Assembly (NCBI RefSeq): GCF_900115155.1
Contig: NZ_FOVM01000004.1
Location: forward strand, 62,001-126,000
Direction: 5' to 3'
Origin: Mycetocola miduiensis
GTDB taxonomy: Bacteria; Actinomycetota; Actinomycetes; Actinomycetales; Microbacteriaceae
Length of the DNA: 64,000 nucleotides
The position numbers and the translations under genes are program-made. The notes under the pieces were generated by a model. The model saw only the letters and a list, made by a program, of their open reading frames with translations. It did no database searches and was not told the DNA's origin. Shown here piece after piece: positions 42,317 to 50,468 of this stretch (the first letter of the stretch is position 1; the number at the start of each line of letters is the position of its first letter).

Positions 42317-43138
42317 TCAGGTCGTGTCGAACGCGATGAGCGGCCGGCCGGTGCGCGGGTGGCGGAGCACGTCGGCGCGGACGCCGTAAACGTCGCCGAT
42401 CAGTTCTCCGGTGAGGACGGATGCCGCCGGCCCGGCGGCGACGACCTTCCCGTCGCTCAGAACGATCACCGCGTCGGCGTACGCCGCGGCGATGTTCAGG
42501 TCGTGGAGGGCCGCGACGGCGGTGATACCCGCAGCGGTCTGCGCTCGGACAAGCGACAGCAGGCTCAGTTGCGCACGCACATCGAGGTGGTTGGTCGGTT
42601 CGTCGAGCAGAAGCAGCCGCGGCTGCTGGGCGAGGGCCCTGGCCAGCTGCACTCGCTGGCGTTCGCCGCCGGAGAGGGTGTCGAAGGGGCGGTCAGCGAA
42701 GGCGGACATTCCGACAGCGGAGAGGGCGTCAGCGACCACCTGCCGGTCAGAGGGACCTTCGCTCGCCCAGCGGCCGATGTGCGGCGTGCGCCCAAGCATC
42801 ACGACGTCGTTCACCCGCAGGCCGGTGTCGCCGTCACCGTGCTGCTCGCTGAGCGCCACCATGCGGGCGCGATCCCGGCGACGGAGCGCGAGCAGGTCGG
42901 CGCCGTCGAAGAGCACAGCCCCGGAGTCGACGGGCAGAGTGCCGACGAGAAGCTGGAGCAGCGTCGACTTGCCGGCCCCGTTGGGCCCGATCGCGGCGCC
43001 GAACGAGCCCACCGGCAGATCGACGTCGACACCGTCGATAACGAGCCGGCCGTCGCGTGCGAAACTCAGGCGGCTGGCCGCGAGCGCGGCCGGTGTAATC
43101 GACACCGCATCGCCCAGCCCATGCGCCGTTCTCGTCAT
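42317..43138 (-). CDS. ABC transporter ATPase, proposed F420-0 importer
   Basis: A 273-residue ATPase of the FecE/BtuD kind. Walker A is GPNGAGKST, the Q-loop is in VALSEQHGD, the signature is LSGGERQRVQLARAL, Walker B is LLLDEPTNHLD, and the switch His is in ALHDLN. It overlaps the permease stop by 4 bp. Family and setting (CofE and an F420-dependent enzyme adjacent) match the three-gene cassette proposed as an F420-0 importer (TIGR03873 class, from memory). A siderophore or corrinoid importer of the same superfamily is the alternative. Confidence 0.82.
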   Translation of the reverse strand: MTRTAHGLGDAVSITPAALAASRLSFARDGRLVIDGVDVDLPVGSFGAAIGPNGAGKSTLLQLLVGTLPVDSGAVLFDGADLLALRRRDRARMVALSEQHGDGDTGLRVNDVVMLGRTPHIGRWASEGPSDRQVVADALSAVGMSAFADRPFDTLSGGERQRVQLARALAQQPRLLLLDEPTNHLDVRAQLSLLSLVRAQTAAGITAVAALHDLNIAAAYADAVIVLSDGKVVAAGPAASVLTGELIGDVYGVRADVLRHPRTGRPLIAFDTT

Positions 43139-44220
43139 CGGATCCTCCTTGCCCGCAGCAGAAGCAAGGCGAACACCGGTGCACCGACGACGGCGGTGAG
43201 GATGCCGACGGGCAGTTCCCGAGGGTCGAACAGGGTCCGTGCGCCGGTGTCGATCCAGATCAGGAAGATCGCTCCGGCGAGGGCGGACAGGGGGAGGACG
43301 ACCCGGTTCCGCTGTCCGGCGACGAGGCGGACAGCGTGCGGCAGGATCAGCCCGACAAAACCGATCGAGCCCGACACCGCCACCATCGCCCCGGTGAGCA
43401 GGGCCGTCGCCGTGAGCAGCAACCAGCGGGCCGAGTTCACTCCGATTCCGAGGGCGGATGCCGCATTGTCGCCGAAGGCGAACGCGTCAAGGGTGCGCCC
43501 GGTCAGCATCAGCGGCATCCCGACGACGAGCAGAGCGCCGACACTGATCGCCACCGCCGGCCAGCCGGCTCCGCTCAGCGATCCGAGCAGCCAGCTGAGG
43601 ATCTCGCGGTAGGTGTCACCGGTCGCCGACCAGAAAATCACGAGGCTGGTGAGCGCCCCGAAGAACGCTGACACAGCGAGACCGGCGAGAACCGTTCGGG
43701 TGGGGGTCAGCGTCCCGGCGGCGCCGGCCAGGAGAAGCGTGGCGAGCAACGCGGTGAGGGCGCCCGCGAAGGCGGCGATCGGCAACAGCAGGCCGACGCC
43801 GAGGAGGATCACGGCGACGGCGCCGAGGGATGCCCCCGCCGACAACCCCAGAAGGTACGGGTCGGCGAGAGGGTTGCGGGTGATCGCCTGCATCACCGTG
43901 CCGGAGAGCGCGAGACCTGCGCCGACCGCCGCGGCGGTGAGGACCCGTGGCATCCGCAGTTCCCAGACGATGCCGTCGCGAAGCGGGGAGAGGACGTCCC
44001 CGCCGAGTGCGGTCGGATCGAGGCCGAGGTGACCGAGGATCGATCCCCACACCTCTGTAGGCCGGATATCGGCCGGGCCGAGCGTCACGGCGAAGACGAT
44101 CGACAGCAGCAGGACTGCGGACAATATGACGACCCAGACACCCGTCGGCACGTGCCGGATGCCCCGCCGGGGAGGCGGGGCCTGCCCGGTTGTGGCAGAG
44201 GGCGCCGTCGTCGCTGTCAC
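43135..44220 (-). CDS. ABC permease, proposed F420-0 importer (FecCD/BtuC fold)
   Basis: A 361-residue permease with about ten membrane helices. The coupling-region motif reads RNPLADPYLLGLSAGASLGAV, typical of the BtuC/FecCD fold, and SIGFVGLILPHAVRLVAGQR lies near the C-terminus. GTG 44220 overlaps the binding-protein stop (GTGA); the long open frame upstream is the shadow of that gene. It pairs with the ATPase (4-bp overlap). The proposed substrate is F420-0 by context (TIGR03869 class), otherwise a siderophore or cobamide. Confidence 0.82.
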   Translation of the reverse strand: MTATTAPSATTGQAPPPRRGIRHVPTGVWVVILSAVLLLSIVFAVTLGPADIRPTEVWGSILGHLGLDPTALGGDVLSPLRDGIVWELRMPRVLTAAAVGAGLALSGTVMQAITRNPLADPYLLGLSAGASLGAVAVILLGVGLLLPIAAFAGALTALLATLLLAGAAGTLTPTRTVLAGLAVSAFFGALTSLVIFWSATGDTYREILSWLLGSLSGAGWPAVAISVGALLVVGMPLMLTGRTLDAFAFGDNAASALGIGVNSARWLLLTATALLTGAMVAVSGSIGFVGLILPHAVRLVAGQRNRVVLPLSALAGAIFLIWIDTGARTLFDPRELPVGILTAVVGAPVFALLLLRARRIR

Positions 44221-45224
44221 AACCCCAGCGCCTCCAGCTGCTCGGCGATGTCGGTGGCGGCATCGACGTTGCGCACGCCGGCCTCGGTGGTGGCGAACGG
44301 CACAGTGATGAAGCGTTCGTTCACGACAGCATCCAGTTTCGCGGTTGCCGGGTTGGACTGCAGCACCCCGATCTTCTTCTCGGCGCTGCCCCAGTCGGAG
44401 ACGACGAGGATGATCACGTCGGGGTTGGCGTCGACGACGGATTCCCAGTTGAACGGCGTCCACGAGTCGTCGACTCCGGCGGCGATGTTCGTGACGCCGA
44501 CGGCATCCATGATCATCTGCGGTGCGCCGCTGCCCGCCCCGACGTACGGAGTGTCCGAGCCGCTTGAGTACCAGAGTGCGCTCACATCCGACACGGGGGT
44601 GAGGTCCTTGAGTGCGGTCTTCTGTGTGGCGATGATCTCGTCGGCGGCCGCCGGCACGTCGAAGATGGCGCCGACTTCGGCGATCTGGTCGAAGACGTCG
44701 TCGAACTCGAGCTTGTCGGGCTTGCCGACCTCCTTGCAGGCTGCCGGTGACACGTACGTGTCCACGCCGAGGCTTTCGAGGGTCGCGCGGTCGCCGGCGC
44801 CGTCGGCCGAGAAGCTCGACTCCCAGCCCGCGAAGATGAAGTCGGGTTCGAGGTCGAGCACGGCCTCCTGGCCCGGAACCTTGTCGCTGATCATGGGCAC
44901 ATCCTCTCCGCCCAGCTCGGCAGGGATGGGCCCGTCGGGGAAGGCGCGGCCGATCAACCGGTCCTCGAGCCCGAGCGCGAGCAGCATCTCGGTTGACGTC
45001 GACTTGATGGTCAGGACTTTCTCGGGCGCCTTTTCGATGGTGACTTCGGTGCCGCAGTTTTTGAGGGTGAGCGGGTACGCGGATGCCGTCGGTGTAGCGG
45101 ACGCGGACGGCTCCGCTGCCGGGGCCGCGCCCTCGGCGCACCCGGTCAGGGCTACGAGCGCCGCGGCGAGCCCAAGGGCGGCGAGCGGACGGGTGGGAAC
45201 GGAGAAGGATCGGGCGGATGCCAT
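44217..45224 (-). CDS. Substrate-binding lipoprotein, proposed F420-0 importer
   Basis: A 335-residue lipoprotein, lipobox ALTGC, with the class III binding-protein layout of two lobes joined by a long helix (KVLTIKSTSTEMLLALGLEDRL at the first-lobe start). It would capture the ligand outside the membrane for the BtuC-type permease. GAGGTC precedes ATG 45224. I recall this as the TIGR03868 group, found as a cassette with TIGR03869 and TIGR03873 and linked to cofE in some Microbacteriaceae-like actinobacteria. F420-0 as ligand is inferred from gene context, not shown. Confidence 0.8.
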   Translation of the reverse strand: MASARSFSVPTRPLAALGLAAALVALTGCAEGAAPAAEPSASATPTASAYPLTLKNCGTEVTIEKAPEKVLTIKSTSTEMLLALGLEDRLIGRAFPDGPIPAELGGEDVPMISDKVPGQEAVLDLEPDFIFAGWESSFSADGAGDRATLESLGVDTYVSPAACKEVGKPDKLEFDDVFDQIAEVGAIFDVPAAADEIIATQKTALKDLTPVSDVSALWYSSGSDTPYVGAGSGAPQMIMDAVGVTNIAAGVDDSWTPFNWESVVDANPDVIILVVSDWGSAEKKIGVLQSNPATAKLDAVVNERFITVPFATTEAGVRNVDAATDIAEQLEALGL

Positions 45225-45303
45225 GAGACCTCGGATCTGGGTAAGTGTGGGCAGGGTGCAGCACGGTGTGCGGTACGACCTGCCGCCCAAATCCGGGCCG
45301 GCT

Positions 45304-45325
45304 CAACCGGTCAAAGCCAACCGGT
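45304..45325. promoter_or_regulatory. Tandem CAACCGGT sites upstream of the importer
   Basis: CAACCGGT occurs at 45304-45311 and again at 45318-45325, spaced 14 bp. A TTGACG-like box (minus strand, 45337-45332) precedes them. The gap 45225-45429 holds these and repeat B4. A regulator binding site is possible; no regulator gene is next to it. Confidence 0.4.
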
Positions 45326-45359
45326 GGTCTGCGTCAACGATACGCTCCTGAGCTCAACG

Positions 45360-45423
45360 TCGCGAGTGGCTCACCATGACGGGTGTCAGCGCCGCGGCAC
45401 CCGTCGACGTGGGCAACTCGCGG
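45360..45423. repeat. Family B palindromic repeat, copy B4
   Basis: TCGCGAGTGGCTCA at the left and GGGCAACTCGCGG (45411-45423) at the right, with an inner GACGGGTG/CACCCGTC stem. It lies between two genes in the same direction, just behind the ABC-2 permease stop. Confidence 0.75.
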
Positions 45424-45429
45424 TCGGAG

Positions 45430-46281
45430 TCAGGACAGGATGTCTTTCGACGCGAAGCGGCCGTAGGCAAGCGCACCGAAGACGAGGATGTATCCGCCCT
45501 GCAGCAGGGCGTTGTCGGCGAACGTGCTCGCGTCGAGCGGCTGGCTCAGCAGCCCGGCGAATCCCAGCCAGTAGTGGGTGAAGAGCCACGGATGCAGCCA
45601 CGACAGTTGCGGCAGCACGCCGAGGATTTGCGAGATCACCGACACGACGACGGTCGCGGCCATCGCGCCGACGGGGACGGAGGTGAGCGTGGAGATGAAC
45701 AGGCCGATCGCGCAGAGGCCGAGCAGGGACACGCTGACGTAGCAGGCGACGAGAACGGACCGCCCTGCGGACTCCGGCACGCTGATCACATCCCCGGACA
45801 GCAGGGTGACGGGTCCGATCGGGAAGAGGGACGCCCCGATGACGGCGCCGGCGACGATGAGGGTCAGCGTGGCAACGAAGCAGAACGCCGCCGCCCCGGC
45901 GTACTTGACGAGGAGCAGACGGATGCGACCGGCCGGCGAGACGAGGAGGTAACGGAGGGTCCCCAGCGAAGCTTCACCGGCGATCGTGTCTCCGGCGACG
46001 ACGCCGATGGTGAGCGGCAGGAACAGCGGGATCGCCACGACCATGGCGGTGAACCCGACGAAGAGTCCGTTCTGGGTGACCCGGTCCAGGAACGGCGGAC
46101 CCTCACCGGGTTCGACCGTCCCAGACGACAGGCGCAGGGCGACGGCCAGCAGGATCGGGATGAGGGCGACGGCGGCGAGCATCGCCCAGGTGCGCCTGCG
46201 GCGGAACAGCACGGAGAGCTCGGATCCGAGCAGGGCGAGCCCTGCGGACGGGCGCCGGGTTGCGGTCTCAGCGGACGACAT
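45430..46281 (-). CDS. ABC-2 type permease
   Basis: A 283-residue ABC-2 permease with about six hydrophobic helices. The family's elbow-helix motif is GEASLGTLRYLLVSPAGRIRL. It overlaps the ATPase gene by 14 bp and is its obvious partner. With the LolA-like secreted protein it forms a three-gene set. Such exporters can move lipids, antibiotics or lipoproteins; the substrate is unknown. Confidence 0.85.
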   Translation of the reverse strand: MSSAETATRRPSAGLALLGSELSVLFRRRRTWAMLAAVALIPILLAVALRLSSGTVEPGEGPPFLDRVTQNGLFVGFTAMVVAIPLFLPLTIGVVAGDTIAGEASLGTLRYLLVSPAGRIRLLLVKYAGAAAFCFVATLTLIVAGAVIGASLFPIGPVTLLSGDVISVPESAGRSVLVACYVSVSLLGLCAIGLFISTLTSVPVGAMAATVVVSVISQILGVLPQLSWLHPWLFTHYWLGFAGLLSQPLDASTFADNALLQGGYILVFGALAYGRFASKDILS

Positions 46282-47257
46282 CGAATCCCTCCCCGGTCAG
46301 CGCGACGAACCGATCCTCGAGGCTGGGCTCCTCGACGACGAAACCGCGCACCCGCACGCCTGCGCGAACGAGCGCGGGCAGGATGTCGTCGATATCGATC
46401 CGCCCGCCGGTGTCTGTCGCCGCGCGATCAGGAAGAAGCGCTGACACCTCGGCGGAGGCAGAGGCCGGCTCGGACAGCGCCGGTGTCAGGCCGAAACGGA
46501 CCAGGACGGCAGCCGCAGCGCCGGGGTCAGGAGTGGAAACTCGAACGGAACTCTGCCCGGCACCCCGCAGCTCGGCGAGCGACCCCTGCGCGACAAGCGC
46601 GCCCGCACTCATGATGGCGGCGTGCGTGCAGATCTGCTCGACCTCGGCCAGCAGGTGGCTTGAGACGAACACCGTCGTCCCTTCGGCGGCGAACGACCGC
46701 ACGAGGTGGCGCACTTCGCGAGTTCCCTGGGGGTCGAGCCCGTTCGTCGGTTCGTCGAGCACGAGCAGCTCGCGCGGCTGGAGGAGCGCGTTGGCGATGC
46801 CCAGGCGCTGCTTCATGCCGAGGGAGTACGCACCCGCCTTCTTGGAGGCGGCCGCGCTGAGCCCCACCCGCTCGAGGGCGGATGCCACCCGGGCGCGTCG
46901 CGTCGCCGGCGAGGCGTGGCGGTCGGCGCTGTCGAATCGCCGCAGGTTCGCCTCGCCAGACAAGAACGGGTAGAACGCCGGTCCCTCGACGAGCGCGCCC
47001 ACCCGGGGAAGGACGTCGCGGAGCCGGTCAGGCATCGGTTCGCCGAGCACGCGGACGTCGCCGCTCGTCGCCCGCACAAGGCCCAGCATCATCCGGATGC
47101 TCGTCGTCTTGCCTGTGCCGTTCGGTCCGAGGAACCCGAACACGGATCCGCGCGGCACGGCGAGGTCGATCCCGTCGACGGCTCGCTGGGAGCCGAATAC
47201 CTTCGTCAGCGCCCGGCTCTCGATCGCGAGGTCGCCGTCGGCGGCATCCGGCGTCAC
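46268..47257 (-). CDS. ABC exporter ATPase
   Basis: A 329-residue ATPase with C-terminal DUF4162-type extension. Walker A is GPNGTGKTT, the signature is YSLGMKQRLGIANAL, Walker B is LVLDEPTNGLDP and the switch His is in VSSHLLAE. The start is uncertain: GTG 47257 is chosen because the frame before it reads into the neighbouring gene; an alternative start nearer 47296 would add about 13 residues. It overlaps the permease gene and follows the LolA-like gene by 35 nt. Confidence 0.85.
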   Translation of the reverse strand: MTPDAADGDLAIESRALTKVFGSQRAVDGIDLAVPRGSVFGFLGPNGTGKTTSIRMMLGLVRATSGDVRVLGEPMPDRLRDVLPRVGALVEGPAFYPFLSGEANLRRFDSADRHASPATRRARVASALERVGLSAAASKKAGAYSLGMKQRLGIANALLQPRELLVLDEPTNGLDPQGTREVRHLVRSFAAEGTTVFVSSHLLAEVEQICTHAAIMSAGALVAQGSLAELRGAGQSSVRVSTPDPGAAAAVLVRFGLTPALSEPASASAEVSALLPDRAATDTGGRIDIDDILPALVRAGVRVRGFVVEEPSLEDRFVALTGEGFDVVR

Positions 47258-47292
47258 AGGGCGGTTCTCGTGCGGCGGCTTGTCACGTGGGA

Positions 47293-48411
47293 TCAGTTCG
47301 CCGCGGCCTGCAGCCGGTCCAGCGGAACCGAGCCCGCGAGTACGCGGCCGTCGTCGGCGAAGTACACGGTGACCAGCGCGGTGGAGAATGCGCGACCGCC
47401 GTCGACATCCGTCGTCACCTGTTCGAAGAGCGGGTTGGCGGAAAGCTCGCCCAGAGCGGATGCCGCCGGAACCTCCACGATGGCGTCCCACCCGGCGCCG
47501 GTAACGACCGGTTCCCCGATCCCCAGGTCAGGGTGAGCTGCATCCAATGGTCGTTCGGTCGGGAGCGGCAGCTCCTCGACAGTGACCCCGTCGCCCGGCG
47601 TGAAGGTGAAGAGGTCGGCGGCGGGTTCGCTGAAGTCGATGGAGGTGAAACCGACCTCGATCGCTGGGTCGGCCTGCCCGGCGGCGGCGACCGATACCTG
47701 GAGCGGCAGCCCGGTTTCGGAGTCGACAGCGATCGACACCGACTCGGCGAGTGTTCCGGTGGCCTTGGGAGTGAGCACGAGTTCGTACACGGTGCGCCCG
47801 GCGACTCTCGCGTCGGTGCCGACGGCGAAGTCGGTGCTGTCGCCGAGTTTGTCGAGGATGCGGTCGGCAACCTGGGCGGGTGTCGCGAGTTCCGTTGCAT
47901 CCTGAAGTTCTTCGCTCACCTCGGACGTCGCCTCAGCGGGAATGGCGACATGGGTGGCGACGTTCGTTTCCGAATCGTAGAACCAGGCATCCGTTCCGTT
48001 GCTCACGGCTTTGCGCTCGGCGAGCTGATCCTTCACCTGCACGCGCAGGTTTCTCGGCCCGGAGACGAAGACCCTGGCTTCATGCGTGCCGCTCAGGAAT
48101 TCGAGGCCGGATGCGAGGGCGTCTCCGGCTGTCGCACCGCCCTTCATCGATTCCGTGCCCCTCGGCACGGAGCCGGACGTGCCGGACAGTGCGGTGCTGA
48201 GCCCTGCCGGGAGGCCCAGGTTTGCCGTCTTCGATACCGTTCCGGAGAAGGAATCCTCCGTGCTGTTCGCGACGAGTTGCAGTACTTCGTTCGCGGACTT
48301 GTCTGGCAGGTCGACGGCTGCTCCCGCCTGAAGAGGGACGGAGACGACACCAACCGCAATCACTGCAGGAACAACGAGGGCGGGAAGCCACTTGAGCGAT
48401 TTTCGCGACAC
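47293..48411 (-). CDS. LolA-like/DUF2092 secreted protein
   Basis: A 372-residue protein with an N-terminal signal-type helix (WLPALVVPAVIAVGVVSV) and a probable signal-peptidase I site near AGAA-V. The rest resembles LolA/LppX-like open-barrel lipid-binding proteins: KDQLAERKAVSNGTDAWFYDSE, LPLQVSVAA and DFSEPAADLFTFTPGDGV. I prefer GTG 48411 because AAGGA lies 8 nt before it; ATG 48420 is close. It is cotranscribed with the ABC-2 exporter. A role in envelope-lipid or lipoprotein handling is inferred only. Confidence 0.65.
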   Translation of the reverse strand: MSRKSLKWLPALVVPAVIAVGVVSVPLQAGAAVDLPDKSANEVLQLVANSTEDSFSGTVSKTANLGLPAGLSTALSGTSGSVPRGTESMKGGATAGDALASGLEFLSGTHEARVFVSGPRNLRVQVKDQLAERKAVSNGTDAWFYDSETNVATHVAIPAEATSEVSEELQDATELATPAQVADRILDKLGDSTDFAVGTDARVAGRTVYELVLTPKATGTLAESVSIAVDSETGLPLQVSVAAAGQADPAIEVGFTSIDFSEPAADLFTFTPGDGVTVEELPLPTERPLDAAHPDLGIGEPVVTGAGWDAIVEVPAASALGELSANPLFEQVTTDVDGGRAFSTALVTVYFADDGRVLAGSVPLDRLQAAAN

Positions 48412-48480
48412 GATCAACATCCTTCGTCGAACCTAGCTGTGCGCGGATTCTACGCCGCGGGACTGGGAGTAGCCAGAGCC

Positions 48481-48544
48481 CCGCGAGATGCTGGTTGTGA
48501 GGGGGTGTCCGGCCGCCCACCCCTGCAGAGTCAGCAACTCGCGG
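48481..48544. repeat. Family B palindromic repeat, copy B5
   Basis: CCGCGAGATGCTG (48481-48493) and CAGCAACTCGCGG (48532-48544) are inverted with 12 of 13 matches. An inner GGGGTG/CACCCC stem is present. It ends 2 nt before the stop codon of the hydratase gene. Confidence 0.85.
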
Positions 48545-48546
48545 GT

Positions 48547-49317
48547 TCAGCGGCCAGTGAAGCTCGGCGTCCGCTTCTCCTGGAACGCGGCGAAGCCCTC
48601 CCGGTAGTCCGGGGTGTCGCAGAGGGCGGCCTGGGCGGCGTTCTCGTTCGCCATCGACTCCCACAGTCCGAGGCGTTCGTCGCGCAGTTCGGCGACGAGG
48701 GCTTTGCTGGCGAGGAACGCCCGCGTTGCGCCGGTCGACGCGGTGACGGCCGCCGCCGTGGTGGCTTCCAGGACGTCGTCCGCAGGGAGAACGCGGCTGA
48801 ACAGGCCGGACTGTACTGCCTCTGTTCCCGACATGAGCCGGCCCGTGTAGATGAGATCGAGGGTTTTGTGCGCTCCCATTCGCTCGGTGAACAGGGCATG
48901 CCCGCCCGAGTCGAGGGTGGCGCCGAGCGCCGCGAACGGCGAACCGATCTTCGCCGTATCGGCGACGTAGACGACATCGGTGGCGATCAGCAGGCCGAGG
49001 CCCACTCCCAGGCACGCGCCGTGCGCCGCGGCGAAGGTCGGGGCGGGGAAGGCGCTCATCCGTTGCAGCAATGGGGTGACCAGACCGTCGAGAAACCCGG
49101 CGACGTCGTCCGTCCGCGGGTCCACCCCGGAGATGTCCCGTCCGGCACAGAACGCCCGGCCTTCTCCGCGAAGCACGAGTGCCCGGACACCCACGTTCTC
49201 GGCCCGCGCGTATGCCGCGCCCAGGTCGCGGAGTGCGTCGGCGTCGAGCGCGTTGAGTTTTGCCGGTGCCGACAGGGTGACGTAGGCGACATCGGCGTCG
49301 AGAGCGAGGTCGATCAT
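48547..49317 (-). CDS. Enoyl-CoA hydratase/isomerase at the end of the paa operon
   Basis: A 256-residue crotonase-fold enzyme. GRAFCAGRDISGVDP and HGACLGVGLGLLIATDVVYVAD carry the oxyanion-hole glycines. In phenylacetate degradation PaaG isomerises the 1,2-epoxide to the oxepin and PaaF hydrates dehydroadipyl-CoA; this gene, directly behind paaE, could be either. The ATG at 49317 has GGAG 8 nt upstream. The active-site residues that would decide hydratase versus isomerase are not resolved by eye. Confidence 0.8.
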   Translation of the reverse strand: MIDLALDADVAYVTLSAPAKLNALDADALRDLGAAYARAENVGVRALVLRGEGRAFCAGRDISGVDPRTDDVAGFLDGLVTPLLQRMSAFPAPTFAAAHGACLGVGLGLLIATDVVYVADTAKIGSPFAALGATLDSGGHALFTERMGAHKTLDLIYTGRLMSGTEAVQSGLFSRVLPADDVLEATTAAAVTASTGATRAFLASKALVAELRDERLGLWESMANENAAQAALCDTPDYREGFAAFQEKRTPSFTGR

Positions 49318-49350
49318 TCGAGGTTTCTCCGGTTTCGGCTGGCGGCGTTT

Positions 49351-50466
49351 TCAGACGTCGTAGTCGACGACGACTCGTTCGGTTCTCGGGTGGGACTGGC
49401 AGGTGAGGATGTAGCCCTTCTCGAGTTCGTCGGGTTCGAGGGCGTAGTTCTCGGTCATCGTCACATTCCCGGCGACGAGCCTGGCGCGGCAGGTTCCGCA
49501 CACACCACCGGCGCAGGCGAAGGGCACATCCGGGCGCACCCGCAGGGCGGCGTTCAGGATGCTTTCATTCGCGTGAACCGGCGTGGCCACCGTCGCCGTC
49601 TGGCCGTCGAGGGTGAACTCGATGCTGAACGTGGCATCCCCGGGGTTCGTGACGACGGGGCGGCCGCTGTCGCCCTGCGCGACGACGGGGTCTCCGGTCG
49701 TGAACAGTTCGAAATGCACGGCGGCCGGGTCGACCCCGGCACGCTCGATGGCGACCCGGCAGAGTTCGACCAGTTCGAACGGTCCGCAGAGGAACCATTC
49801 GTCGACGAACTCCGGCCGGATGACGGCATCGAGCAGGATGCCGAGCTTCTCCTCGTCGATGCGCCCGGAAAGAAGCGGCGAGGAACGCTGCTCCCGGGAC
49901 AGCACGTGGTGCAGCGCCAGCCGGGCCGGATACCGGTCCTTGAGGTCGGCGAGTTCCTCCAGGAACATCACATCGAGCACCGTCCGGTTCGTGTAGACGA
50001 GCGTGAAGCGGGATGTCGCCTCGGCGTCGAGGACCATGTGTGCGAGCGACATCAGCGGGGTGATTCCCGACCCGGCGGCGATGCCGACGAAATGCTTGCC
50101 GGCGAGCTCGTCCAGCGGCACGGTGAAGGTGCCCTGCGGACTCATCACGTCGATACGGTCGCCGATCCGCAGCGAATCGTTCGCCCAGCTGGAGAAGACC
50201 CCGCCGAGGTCGCGTTTGATGGCGACGCTGATGCTGCCGACCGTCGGCGGCCGGCAGATCGAATAGCTGCGGCGCAGTTCATGCCCGCCGACGTTCGCCC
50301 GGAGCGCCACGTGCTGGCCGGGCAGATAGTCGTACGAGCCGTGAAGCTCCGGCGGAACCTCGAAGCTCACTTCGACGCTGTCGGCGGTCAGCGGGCGGAT
50401 CTCCGAGACGGTGAGGGTGTGGAACCGGGCACGATGCTTCGTCGCACCGAGGTTTCGCGCGGCCAC
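49351..50466 (-). CDS. paaE: PaaE, reductase subunit of phenylacetyl-CoA epoxidase
   Basis: A 371-residue flavoprotein. The FAD domain has LRRSYSICRPP, the NADPH-binding part has VGIAAGSGITPLMS, and the C-terminal plant-type 2Fe-2S domain has CAGGVCGTCRARL plus a final Cys in LTCQSHP. It delivers electrons to the PaaABC(D) oxygenase that turns phenylacetyl-CoA into its epoxide. It follows paaD in the same direction. GTG 50466 is the chosen start, 2 nt after paaD. Confidence 0.93.
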   Translation of the reverse strand: MAARNLGATKHRARFHTLTVSEIRPLTADSVEVSFEVPPELHGSYDYLPGQHVALRANVGGHELRRSYSICRPPTVGSISVAIKRDLGGVFSSWANDSLRIGDRIDVMSPQGTFTVPLDELAGKHFVGIAAGSGITPLMSLAHMVLDAEATSRFTLVYTNRTVLDVMFLEELADLKDRYPARLALHHVLSREQRSSPLLSGRIDEEKLGILLDAVIRPEFVDEWFLCGPFELVELCRVAIERAGVDPAAVHFELFTTGDPVVAQGDSGRPVVTNPGDATFSIEFTLDGQTATVATPVHANESILNAALRVRPDVPFACAGGVCGTCRARLVAGNVTMTENYALEPDELEKGYILTCQSHPRTERVVVDYDV

Positions 50467-50468
50467 GG

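Noticed and set aside
44221-45306. N-terminal extension of the FecCD-type permease frame up to 45306
   Set aside because: The frame is open but is the Arg-rich shadow of the binding-protein gene; GTG 44220 with a stop/start overlap is the sensible start.
45225-45430. Cobalamin, TPP or other riboswitch upstream of the FecCD-type importer
   Set aside because: No conserved riboswitch boxes could be found; only direct repeats and palindrome B4 are present.
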